From HK1 sp965215295 (GTDB taxonomy: Bacteria > Pseudomonadota > Gammaproteobacteria > HK1), in the NCBI GenBank assembly GCA_965215295.1, contig OZ244045.1:3596001-3660000 (forward strand): a stretch of DNA of 64,000 nt, in the 5' to 3' direction. This document shows, in pieces, positions 34,443 to 42,238 of the stretch (its first letter is position 1; each line of letters begins with the position of its first letter). The position numbers and the translations under genes are program-made. The notes beneath the pieces were generated by a model, which did not search any database, was not told the origin of the DNA, and worked only from the letters and a program-made list of their open reading frames with translations.

Positions 34443-35767
34443 TACGGGTTCTCCTTGAGGGTGCGCATCGTCAGAGGCGAGGTGGGTGGTTCGGATGCGG
34501 GGGTGTCGCACTGGAGCTGCCAGGAGGGTCGGTGGCGCTTGACGGCGGTGTTGGCGTAGGCGTCGAGGCGGGTGGCCCTCCCGGCACCCTTGCCGTCGTG
34601 GACGACCTCGATGGGGCGCGCAGGCGGTGCGTCGGGGTCGTAGCGCAAGGTGACGGATTGGCCGACGAGCACGGCGTCGACCTCGTAGAGTCGTCCGTGG
34701 AGGCTGACGGTGCGGTCTTTCATGACGCGGCGTTTGGCCTCGAACAGGAAGAGGTCGTCGAGGTCGAGGCGGGGGCCGGGGAAGCGCACGTCGTGCCCGG
34801 CGAGTGCCCACTGGTCGAGGGGGGTGCGCCCGTCGAGTCCGCGATGGGGCGAGCGGTGGTACTCGCCCTCGACCCAGGCCCAGAGGGTGCGGTTCAACGT
34901 CTCCAGGCTCTCGGTGGCCTCGGCGGTGAGGTGGGCGAGCCAGGCGGCGCGCAGGGTGCGGAAGAAGCGCTCGATTTTTCCCTTTCCGGCGGGCTGATAG
35001 GGCCGGGCGTGGATGAGCGCGATGCCGAGCTTGGCGCATACCAGTGCGAGCTGCTGGGAGCGGAAGCTCGCCCCGTTGTCGACATAGAGCCTTGCGGGGA
35101 GGCCGCGCCGCGCGATGGCCTGCTTGAACACGGGCAGGAAGGCGGTGGTGTTGTCCGCGTAGGCGAAGGCGGCGAAGGGGATGACGCGGGTGGCGTCGTC
35201 GATGAACGCGATGAGGAAGGCCTTTCGGCGCCGGCGCCCGTCGCGCACCTTCGGTCCGTGCATCACGTCGCTCATCCACAGCTCGCCGGCGTTGCGGAAG
35301 GCGAATCGTCGCCGGTCGGTGGCGACGGGGTCGCCGGGGCGTTTGTCGAGCAGTCCTTCGCGCGAGAGCAGCCGGTGCACGGTCGACGGCGCGAGGGGAT
35401 GGTCGACGCCGCGTTCGCGGGCGGCGCGGATGAGGGCCTTGACCGAGAGTGCAGGCCGCTCGGTCTTGAGCGCAACGAGCCACTCGGCGACCTCGGGGGG
35501 CAGGCGCCGGGGCTGGCCGCGGTCGGCGCGGGTCTTCGGGTACAGCGCCTCGAACCCGCCGTTGCGATACAGGCTGAGCCAGTCGCGCATCGTCTCGACG
35601 GCGACGCGGGTACGGCGGGTGCCGGGGATGGTGTAGGTGCGTTGAGCTTTCTCGTGCAGGGCGCGGCGGATGTCGCGGCTGCCCGGCGGCAGTGGGAGCA
35701 CGTCGGCGATGAGGCCGTAGCGGAACAGCGCCACGGCGTTGCGCAGCGTCTCGTCGGGGTCGTTCAT
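34442..35767 (-). CDS. DDE integrase/transposase (rve domain)
   Basis: This 441-residue transposase has N-terminal helix-turn-helix regions (about 30-130), a retroviral-type integrase core and a C-terminal Mu-like beta-barrel domain. The catalytic triad is Asp in WMSDVMHG, Asp in LYVDNGASF and Glu in GKGKIERFFRTLR. The start MNDPDETLRNAVALFRY at 35767 lies 47 bases after the zinc-finger gene. It looks intact, so the transposon may still be active. Confidence 0.92.
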   Translation of the reverse strand: MNDPDETLRNAVALFRYGLIADVLPLPPGSRDIRRALHEKAQRTYTIPGTRRTRVAVETMRDWLSLYRNGGFEALYPKTRADRGQPRRLPPEVAEWLVALKTERPALSVKALIRAARERGVDHPLAPSTVHRLLSREGLLDKRPGDPVATDRRRFAFRNAGELWMSDVMHGPKVRDGRRRRKAFLIAFIDDATRVIPFAAFAYADNTTAFLPVFKQAIARRGLPARLYVDNGASFRSQQLALVCAKLGIALIHARPYQPAGKGKIERFFRTLRAAWLAHLTAEATESLETLNRTLWAWVEGEYHRSPHRGLDGRTPLDQWALAGHDVRFPGPRLDLDDLFLFEAKRRVMKDRTVSLHGRLYEVDAVLVGQSVTLRYDPDAPPARPIEVVHDGKGAGRATRLDAYANTAVKRHRPSWQLQCDTPASEPPTSPLTMRTLKENP

Positions 35768-35814
35768 CGGTGCAGTCCTCGTCGGTGGGGCGCATCGGCC
35801 CGGGGGACGAGACG

Positions 35815-36438
35815 CTACGCAGGCGACGGCGGCGGGTCAGGCCCCCTCTTGTGTTGGCGCGCTGGCTTGCGATTCGTCGTGCTGAGGCGGTGGGGGTGGA
35901 ACCCCAAGGGGGCGGGCAGCATGGGGAGCTGCGCGTCGGTGAGGGTACGCAACGTCCGCAACGCGGTGTCGGTCTCGAGCCGCGTGCGCACCGCGCCCAC
36001 CTCGGCGACACACCGGGCGAGGAGGTCGGGGAGTAGCCCGATGACGATACTCAGGACGTGATGGACAAGACGGACCCGGTGCTCGACCCAGCGCATCGCC
36101 CCCGCAAGCTCGACCGCGTCGCGGCGCAGCTCATTGGCCGCGGCGGCCAGGCTCGGGGCCTGCTCGGCGTGGGCCACCACCGCCTCGACGGTGTCGAGCT
36201 CACCGGGCAGCCGTGCGGCCAGACAGTCCGGCAGCCGGCTGAAGGTGGTGTGGCTCTCAGGGCAGTACCAGCGAGCGATGCGTGTCCCGCGCGGGCTCTT
36301 GCGCGCGTAGGTGCCGTGGCGTGCCAGTGAACATCCCCCGTGGGGGTGATTCGGACACCGCTCAAGGGTTGCAGCGCGCCACGCCTGGGCCTTAACGTAT
36401 TGCTCGCCGGTAAGCCCCGTCTCGTAGCGAAGCTGCAC
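35815..36438 (-). CDS. transposon-associated zinc-finger protein (DUF6431-like)
   Basis: This protein of about 207 residues is found ahead of the transposase in this kind of element. A Cys/His region, CPNHPHGGC then HGTYARKSPRGTRIARWYC and HTTFSRLPDC, looks like a zinc-binding module for DNA or transposase binding. The likely start is a GTG at 36438 (VQLRYETGLTGEQYV), chosen because the upstream frame is low complexity. The C-terminal half is Arg/Leu rich and helical. Function is inferred from its position. Confidence 0.68.
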   Translation of the reverse strand: MQLRYETGLTGEQYVKAQAWRAATLERCPNHPHGGCSLARHGTYARKSPRGTRIARWYCPESHTTFSRLPDCLAARLPGELDTVEAVVAHAEQAPSLAAAANELRRDAVELAGAMRWVEHRVRLVHHVLSIVIGLLPDLLARCVAEVGAVRTRLETDTALRTLRTLTDAQLPMLPAPLGFHPHRLSTTNRKPARQHKRGPDPPPSPA

Positions 36439-36920
36439 CGGCCGTGGCCCGGCGGGGTTCGTCCCCCCGCGCGGGCCAACTCCTCTGTCGTCCCAAGGGG
36501 TGGCGAGACTACGGCGGCACTGGCCCGACGCCAAGCGGTGACGATGGGCACGCATCCGCCCGATCGGGCGACGACATCCTCAGCACCTGCTACGCAACGA
36601 TCCTTGCCACAGGGGACCGCACCCGCTCCGACCGGTTCCCGGATTGCTTCGTCATCCCAGGAAATCCGTCTACGGAATAGTCCGACCCATTCCCGTGGGG
36701 GTCCCACGACGGAATGTGAAAAACAACAGTACGGCTAGCCCGGACCGGAATGAATATGTCGAAGGGCGAGCGGTGGTTCTGCACCGAGGCCGAACGCGGG
36801 CGGTGGGGTGGAGGCGCGCACGACGGTAGCTGAGCGTTCTCCGGCCCTCTGCCGCCGACGCCCCAGCTGAGACGCCGGGAGGGCAGAAGTCTCCGCGCGC
36901 ATCAATGGGAGAAGACTATC
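36439..36920. other. intergenic region between the transposon and NYN gene, no gene supported
   Basis: This stretch of 482 bases probably contains the right end of the transposon. I see no protein with recognisable features in any frame. A short AT-richer segment near 36660-36740 marks the change from transposon to the AT-rich defence block. GGGAGAAG near its end is the ribosome site of the NYN gene. Confidence 0.5.
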
Positions 36921-37463
36921 GTGAGTGAGCTCATCTACGTTGACAACTCAAACGTATTCATCGAAGGCAAGCGGGTGAAGGCCGTTCAATCAGGGCTTGC
37001 GATGGACATCTATGATGCTATGAACAATCGAATTCTGCACCCTAGCTACAAATTGGACTTCGGCCGACTTCATTTCTTCATCGCAGGTAACGAAAAAGAG
37101 AACATAAAGCGATGCATGCTCTTCGGGAGCCGACCTCCCCCGAACGATTCCTTGTGGGCAGCAGCTAGGCGCGCAGGATTCGAGGTCATTGTCGAAGACC
37201 GGAATGTCCAAAACAAAGAGAAAAGGATCGACACAGGCATCGTGGCTGCGATGATGAGGGATGCGTATACAATCTGCGAGAAGGGAACCGATACAATCAC
37301 ATTGGTTGGTGGAGACGCCGACTATATTCCGGCCGTAGTTCCACTTGTTGAAGATGGGTTCAACGTCGAGGTCGTGTTCTGGAGCCACGCATCGGGAGAG
37401 CTCAAGGGCGCTTGTTCGAAGTTCATCGACTTGGACCCGATGTTAGGCCACTTGGCGCATTAG
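36921..37463 (+). CDS. NYN (PIN-like) domain protein, putative RNase
   Basis: This 180-residue protein has the NYN fold of the LabA/DUF88 group, metal-dependent RNases or RNA-binding proteins. Acidic residues expected to bind metal are D8 in YVDNSNVF, an Asp in RIDTGIVAAMMRDA and GGDADYIPAV. The start is GTG (VSELIYVDNSN) after GGGAGAAG. It is upstream of the restriction-modification genes on the methyltransferase strand and has lower GC than the chromosome around. It could be an independent defence gene or an accessory; nothing else of it is recognisable. Confidence 0.84.
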   Translation: MSELIYVDNSNVFIEGKRVKAVQSGLAMDIYDAMNNRILHPSYKLDFGRLHFFIAGNEKENIKRCMLFGSRPPPNDSLWAAARRAGFEVIVEDRNVQNKEKRIDTGIVAAMMRDAYTICEKGTDTITLVGGDADYIPAVVPLVEDGFNVEVVFWSHASGELKGACSKFIDLDPMLGHLAH

Positions 37464-37483
37464 GCTCATCTCTGTAATAGGAA

Positions 37484-37588
37484 AGTGTCGAAAATGGCTT
37501 GACATCTCCGACACTCTCTAATGAAATGCGTGGCAAGCGGTTGTGCTACCATGAACTGATTGCGGATAATGACTGCTCTTCCGACACT
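37484..37588 (+). promoter_or_regulatory. methyltransferase promoter with AGTGTCG/CGACACT operator-like repeats
   Basis: A near-consensus -35 box TTGACA (37499-37504) is followed 17 bases on by TGAAAT as a possible -10. It is framed by the inverted heptamers AGTGTCG (37484-37490) and CGACACT (37509-37515); a third CGACACT lies at 37582-37588, just before the start codon. The arrangement suggests a dimeric regulator, possibly the methyltransferase itself, controlling its own synthesis. Confidence 0.5.
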
Positions 37589-37601
37589 CGGAGTAAATGA
37601 A

Positions 37602-38519
37602 ATGAAGACAACATCTCTTCCACATCCGATCCCATATCAAGGGAGCAAGCGAAAATTGGCGCAGACTATTTCACAGTATTTCCCGGAGGGAATTGAAACT
37701 TTTTACGAGCCATTCGCTGGATCTGCGGCAATGACAATTTATGCTTCTTATCATAGATGCGCATCGCGATTCGTGCTTGCAGATAGTCTTGGACCGATGA
37801 TTGATCTTCTCCGTGCAATTGTGGAAACGCCGGAGGAAACCGCCAGTGAATATCGTACCTTGTGGTATGGACAGAAGGATGGTGACAGTGATTATTTTAA
37901 TTACATCCGAGATCGCTATAACGATGCCAGACATCATGTTGATCTACTTTATTTGATCTGTCGATGTGTAAAGAATTCCGTTCGATTTAACCGTATCGGC
38001 CGCTTTACACAGTCTGTCGATAAACGACGCCTTGGAATGCATCCGAATAAAATGTGGTCTGCCATTTATGGTGTATCGACCATTCTTCGGGGTCGCGTTG
38101 AATTCCGAGTTGGTGATTGGCTCGAAACGACTGAAGATGCATGCGCAGGCGATTTCGTCTACATGGATCCGCCGTATCTTGGCACATCAATTGGACGTGA
38201 CAGACGATATCATCAGCAAATGGCGCAGAAAGAATTGGTGAATGGATTGAGGACCTTGCGCAAGCGTCATATTCCGTTTGCTTTATCCTACGATGGTGCG
38301 ACTGGTGGACGGGAGTATGGACCACCACTGCCGGAATCTCTTGGGCTAACACGTCTTCTGCTTAATGTTGGAACATCCTCACAGGCGACGCTCAACGGTC
38401 GTAGAGAAGAAACAATTGAGAGTCTATATCTAACGCCGGGCTTGGATTCACTCCCGAATTCCCGTTCCTTGTGGAATGCCACGCAAACTAATCTAGCGTT
38501 CGCTCTAACAGCCGTTTGA
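37602..38519 (+). CDS. DNA adenine methyltransferase (Dam/D12 class), type II R-M
   Basis: This 305-residue N6-adenine methyltransferase belongs to the D12 (Dam-like) class. The AdoMet-binding motif is PIPYQGSKRKL near residues 7-17, and the catalytic motif DPPY is at 189-192. The ATG at 37602 is preceded by CGGAG; a TTG at 37560 and an ATG at 37569 are weaker. The sequence is AT-rich compared with most of the window. It is convergent with an HNH endonuclease gene and overlaps it by 32 bases at the 3' ends, an arrangement typical of a type II restriction-modification pair. The recognition sequence cannot be read off. Confidence 0.9.
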   Translation: MKTTSLPHPIPYQGSKRKLAQTISQYFPEGIETFYEPFAGSAAMTIYASYHRCASRFVLADSLGPMIDLLRAIVETPEETASEYRTLWYGQKDGDSDYFNYIRDRYNDARHHVDLLYLICRCVKNSVRFNRIGRFTQSVDKRRLGMHPNKMWSAIYGVSTILRGRVEFRVGDWLETTEDACAGDFVYMDPPYLGTSIGRDRRYHQQMAQKELVNGLRTLRKRHIPFALSYDGATGGREYGPPLPESLGLTRLLLNVGTSSQATLNGRREETIESLYLTPGLDSLPNSRSLWNATQTNLAFALTAV

Positions 38520-39216
38520 TAAATGCGGCAACTGTTGTGTCTTCTTTTTCGGCCCGAATACGAATTCTCTCAAAGACTTTGACCTCTGACCCTCGCCATT
38601 CAATATCGACACGACGAACGTGCTCTCCTGCAATATGTGTATAGCTTTCTGGGAAAGCCCAGAAACAGGATTGGCAAATTTCCTCATTATGATCCTCTTG
38701 CCAGTTTTTACATTGCTCGCACGACCACGACTTTGCCCGTTGGCTCGAAGCATCCAGAAGCATATATGCATCCGGCTGATTTTCGTCGTGCGCAAATTCT
38801 CCGGCAACTTCATACGGAATTCGATGGTCAATTTGAAGATAACGAGCTTCGTGTTGCTCTCCAGTAATGGCATCACGAGAACCATACTGTTCAATGAGTA
38901 CATCGCGAAAACGCTTAGAAAATGCTTTACGTCCACCTATACGTCCACGAACAATTTTGTCCGGGCTATCAAAACGATACGCAGCAATTTTGCGCCCTAT
39001 TTTTGTGCTGTATATGCGAAATGTCTCAATAGGGATGCCGCACTCGCGAACATCCCGGACGGCTCTCGGTGCATGATTATAGCCGTAGAGAGACCGCAAT
39101 TCCTCGGTCGTGACCAAACCGTGCTTGATGATGTGATCAATGACCGTGCGCGGCCGTTTGGCCGTCACCTTCTCGCACAATGCGAGGATGCGCGGATCAA
39201 TGTCTCGGGGCGGCAT
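38488..39216 (-). CDS. HNH restriction endonuclease, partner of the adenine methyltransferase
   Basis: This protein of about 242 residues is an HNH-type nuclease. The HNH core reads LQIDHRIPYEVAGEF, followed by a zinc site CEQCKNWQE and ICQSCFW that stabilises the fold. The N-terminal part, with VIDHIIKHGLVTTEELRSLYG, looks like a winged-helix DNA reader. I use the ATG at 39216; an ATG at 39249 is possible and neither has a clear ribosome site. The C-terminus overlaps the methyltransferase gene. AT-rich codon use matches the partner gene, suggesting they moved together. Confidence 0.83.
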   Translation of the reverse strand: MPPRDIDPRILALCEKVTAKRPRTVIDHIIKHGLVTTEELRSLYGYNHAPRAVRDVRECGIPIETFRIYSTKIGRKIAAYRFDSPDKIVRGRIGGRKAFSKRFRDVLIEQYGSRDAITGEQHEARYLQIDHRIPYEVAGEFAHDENQPDAYMLLDASSQRAKSWSCEQCKNWQEDHNEEICQSCFWAFPESYTHIAGEHVRRVDIEWRGSEVKVFERIRIRAEKEDTTVAAFIKRLLERTLD

Positions 39217-39269
39217 AACTGGCGAGATTAGACCAATTGCCCTCTCCATGACAATACGGAGGAAATCAT

Positions 39270-39410
39270 ATGGCCACCGGCAATCAGAAGCCACCGCCGC
39301 TCCGTGAGGTCGAGATCGTGCATTCGAGCTACCAGCCGAGCGTGGTGGACCTCCCGCTACACGAAGTGCCGAGAGGACCGACAGACCTGTCAGACACACT
39401 ACCGAGGTGA
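39270..39410 (+). CDS. short protein of unknown function (46 aa)
   Basis: An ATG at 39270 is preceded by an ideal GGAGGA ribosome site at 39259-39264 and opens a frame of 46 codons ending at TGA 39408-39410. It starts MATGNQKPPPLREVEIVHSS and continues YQPSVVDL. The segment VEIVHSSYQPS resembles the N-terminus of small proteins I recall near integrase genes, whose usual continuation differs. It may be a truncated member. It is divergent from the endonuclease gene. Confidence 0.45.
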   Translation: MATGNQKPPPLREVEIVHSSYQPSVVDLPLHEVPRGPTDLSDTLPR

Positions 39411-39790
39411 TCGGCCGAATTCGGCATCGGTATCGTGGCCGTGTCGGATAAGGGAGAGCGGCTCGACGTTGGCGTGGGCCGCGAGGCGGGTATTGACGGG
39501 CGGCAACTACGGTAGGAGCGTTGGGGTTCGACCGGGGCTACCGAGTAGCGGTGGGTGTAGCAGCGAGCGGAAAGTCCCGTGTGGTGCCCGGAGTGTCGTC
39601 CTTTGGTCATGTGGTGGCGATGATAATGAGGTCGATGACAGCTTCCGCAGTCTGCCGGACCGTGCTGGCCGTCGCTCAGCCTCTTCATCCCCTCCATCGC
39701 CGCCTGACCGAAGGAATACCCCGAAATCGGCCGTTCGGTGACCTGTAGGTGGAGAACGAGGACATGCGCAGTCACGATGTTGATCGAATC
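39411..39790. other. island right-end spacer, no gene supported
   Basis: These 380 bases lie between the short protein and the right island repeat. Several open frames exist on both strands but none shows a recognisable domain, a ribosome site and sensible composition together. It may contain remains of a further mobile element. Confidence 0.45.
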
Positions 39791-39815
39791 CGCTTGCGGA
39801 ATGCTTACGCTAACG
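39791..39815. repeat. candidate attR (25-bp direct repeat, right)
   Basis: This is the right copy of the island-bounding repeat, 46 bases before the hydantoinase-like start codon. The sequence between is strongly AT-rich (TTTTTTCTTTTC and AATAATTAG), unlike the gene that follows, so the island edge lies close to that gene's start. Confidence 0.6.
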
Positions 39816-39861
39816 AGATTTTACAAGTATTGCCGGATTTTTTCTTTTCAAATAATTAGTT

Positions 39862-41976
39862 ATGAGACGATCAGGATCTAGTTGCCGCGTGGGAGTTGAC
39901 ATAGGCGGCACCTTCACCGATGTCGTGCTGGAACACGGCGACGCCCTCGCCGACGCCAGGGCCCTCGTCACCGCCAAGATCCTCACGACACCCGACGCTC
40001 CGGATGACGCGGTGCTCGCCGGCGTGGACGACGTCCTCGCCCGCGCCGGAGCCGATCCGGGCGCGGTGGGGCTTCTCGTCCACGGCACGACGCTGGCGAC
40101 CAACGCGATCATCGAGCGCAAGGGCGCGCTCACCGCGCTCGTGACCACGGAGGGTTTTCGCGATGTGCTCGACATCGGCTACGAGAGCCGCTACGACCAG
40201 TACGACATCATGATCGAGAAGCCCCCCGCGCTCGTGCCGCGCGAACGCCGGCTCGTGGTGCCGGAGCGGGTCGATGTGAACGGCCGGGTGCTGAAGCCTC
40301 TGGACGAGGCGGCGGTCGAGGCCGTCGCCGGCGAGCTGGCGCGGCTCGGGGTCGAGAGCGTCGGGATCGGCTTCCTCCACAGCTATGCCAACCCCGCCCA
40401 CGAGCGCCGGACGCGCGAGATCCTCGCCGCCGCGCTGCCCGGCGTGCCGATCACCCTGTCGAGCGAAGTATGTCCCGAGGTCCGCGAGTACGAGCGTTTC
40501 TGCACCACTGTCGCGAACGCCTACGTGCAGCCGCTCATGGCCAGCTACCTCGGGCGGCTTCGCACCCGGCTCGAGGCGCGCGGCCTCACCTGCCCGGTGC
40601 TGCTCATGACTTCGGGCGGCGGCCTCATGAGCCTCGACGCCGCGATCCGGTTCCCCATCCGGCTCGTCGAGTCGGGCCCCGCCGGCGGTGCGATCCTCGC
40701 CACCCGCATCGCGGCGGAGATGGCGCTCGACAAGGTCATCTCCTTCGACATGGGCGGCACCACCGCCAAGATCTGCCTCATCGGCGACTACGCGCCGCAG
40801 GCCGCGCGCGAGTTCGAGGTGGATCGCGCGGCGCGCTTCACCAGGGGGAGCGGCATTCCGCTGCGCATCCCGGTCATCGAGATGGTGGAGATCGGAGCCG
40901 GCGGCGGCTCCATCGCCAGGGTCGATGCCATGGGGCGCATCGCGGTGGGTCCCGACAGCGCGGGCGCCGACCCCGGTCCCGCCGCCTACGGGCGCGGGGG
41001 CACCGCGCCCACCATCACCGACGCCGACATCGTGCTCGGACGCATCGACCCGCGGCGGTTCGCGGGCGGCAGGATCGTCCTCGACGTCGAAGCGGCGCGC
41101 CGGGCGATCACGGGCGACGTCGGATCGCCGCTCGGGCTCGACCACCGCATGGCCGCGTTCGGGATCACCGAGATGGTCGACGAGACGATGTCGAACGCGG
41201 CGCGCGTGCACACGGTCGAGCAGGGCAAGGTGGCGGCCGAGCACGCGGTGGTCGCGTTCGGGGGGGCGGCGCCGCTGCACGCCGGGCGTCTGGCCGACAA
41301 GCTCGGGGTGGACACCATCATCGTGCCGACCGAGGCCGGGGTCGGGTCCGCGGTCGGATTCCTCCGCGCGCCGGTCGCCTACGAGGTGGTGCGCAGCCGC
41401 AACATGCGCCTGCGCGACTTCGACTCCGATGCCGCGAACGCGATCGTCGAGGAGATGCACGCGGAGGCGCTCGCCGTCGTGCGGAGCGGCGCGCCGGGGG
41501 CGCGGCTCGTGCAGACCCGCGGCGCGTTCATGCGCTACGTCGGGCAGGGGCACGAGATCTTCGTGCCGTTTCCGGTGCGTGCGCTCGTCCCGGGCGATCG
41601 CGAGGTCGTGCAGCGGGCCTTCGATGAAGAGTATTCGAGACTGTACCGGCGCGTGATCCCCGAGGCGGAGGTGGAGGTGCTGACGTGGGCCCTCACCATC
41701 TCCACCGACGCGGAGCGTCCCGGGCCGGTGGGAGCGGTGGGGTCGCGGCCGGCGCCGGCGCCCCTGGACCACTTGCGGGTGCCGGACCTCGAGACCGGCG
41801 AGGAGCGCGACGTACCGCTCTTCTGGCGCCCCGACCTTGTGCCCGGAGTCGGGTTCGAGGGTCCCGCCATCGTTGCCGAGGACGAGACTTCGACCTTTGT
41901 CACCCGGCGGTTCGCGGCCCGCGTCGCCGCCAACCGCTATCTGGTCATCGAGCGTCGCCGGGGAGCGGACCGGTAG
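39862..41976 (+). CDS. hydantoinase/oxoprolinase family protein, HyuA-like
   Basis: This 704-residue protein of the hydantoinase A/oxoprolinase family hydrolyses cyclic amides such as N-methylhydantoin or 5-oxoproline with ATP. The ASKHA-like ATPase motifs are GVDIGGTFTDVV at the N-terminus, HGTTLATNAIIERKGA, SGPAGGA, ISFDMGGTTAK and EIGAGGGSIARVD. The usual HyuB partner gene is not next to it. The ATG lies at the boundary of AT-rich island DNA without a clear ribosome site; conservation starts about ten residues on, so the coding region appears complete but its original promoter may have been displaced. Confidence 0.88.
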   Translation: MRRSGSSCRVGVDIGGTFTDVVLEHGDALADARALVTAKILTTPDAPDDAVLAGVDDVLARAGADPGAVGLLVHGTTLATNAIIERKGALTALVTTEGFRDVLDIGYESRYDQYDIMIEKPPALVPRERRLVVPERVDVNGRVLKPLDEAAVEAVAGELARLGVESVGIGFLHSYANPAHERRTREILAAALPGVPITLSSEVCPEVREYERFCTTVANAYVQPLMASYLGRLRTRLEARGLTCPVLLMTSGGGLMSLDAAIRFPIRLVESGPAGGAILATRIAAEMALDKVISFDMGGTTAKICLIGDYAPQAAREFEVDRAARFTRGSGIPLRIPVIEMVEIGAGGGSIARVDAMGRIAVGPDSAGADPGPAAYGRGGTAPTITDADIVLGRIDPRRFAGGRIVLDVEAARRAITGDVGSPLGLDHRMAAFGITEMVDETMSNAARVHTVEQGKVAAEHAVVAFGGAAPLHAGRLADKLGVDTIIVPTEAGVGSAVGFLRAPVAYEVVRSRNMRLRDFDSDAANAIVEEMHAEALAVVRSGAPGARLVQTRGAFMRYVGQGHEIFVPFPVRALVPGDREVVQRAFDEEYSRLYRRVIPEAEVEVLTWALTISTDAERPGPVGAVGSRPAPAPLDHLRVPDLETGEERDVPLFWRPDLVPGVGFEGPAIVAEDETSTFVTRRFAARVAANRYLVIERRRGADR

Positions 41977-42238
41977 GCGCCGGCGGAACGGGGTCGGTCG
42001 CCGGGACCGGCCGGTATCGATCGGTATCGGAAGGTGCCGAATTCCGGGCATCCTCGCCCCCGAATCCCGAGCCGAAGGAACGAGGCGCACCGGAAGCGCC
42101 CCGCCGGGATCGAGGGAGAACCGCATCCCGCGCATCGGCGCATCGGGCGCCGCGAGGCCATGAAGGGCGCGGCGGGAATGTCGGGCGCCTCGCGCCGGAC
42201 GCTGCGGCGCCTCGCCCGCCACGGAGTACCATCAACCC

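Larger units (their letters stand above)
33385..36438 (-). mobile_element. three-gene DDE transposon (zinc-finger protein, transposase, AAA ATPase)
   Basis: The operon encodes a zinc-finger protein, a DDE transposase and an ExeA/TniB-like ATPase on the minus strand, a common set of IS elements that use an ATPase for target choice. The given coordinates are those of the genes. Exact ends were not found: a candidate inverted pair (TGT...TTGCGTCGCA at 33305-33329 and its counterpart near 36588-36611) is imperfect and has no clear target duplication. It lies between the Argonaute and NYN genes. Confidence 0.7.
29550..39815. mobile_element. genomic island bounded by 25-bp imperfect direct repeats
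   Basis: The sequence CGCTTGCGG[T/A]ATGCTTACG, continuing CT[T/A]ACG, occurs at 29550-29574 and 39791-39815 with 23 of 25 bases equal. The left copy is followed within 60 bases by an integrase-type recombinase remnant. The interval holds only mobile and defence genes and includes an AT-rich block, while genes outside are GC-rich metabolic genes. This layout fits attL and attR of an integrated element. The integrase is incomplete, so the element is probably no longer mobile. Confidence 0.65.

Noticed and set aside
39480..39600. RNase P-like or other structured RNA
   Set aside because: GCGGAAAGTCCC resembles the RNase P core sequence only superficially and the flanking conserved helices are absent.
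39411..39790. Protein-coding gene on either strand near the right island edge
   Set aside because: Frames overlap each other, lack ribosome sites and contain no recognisable motif.
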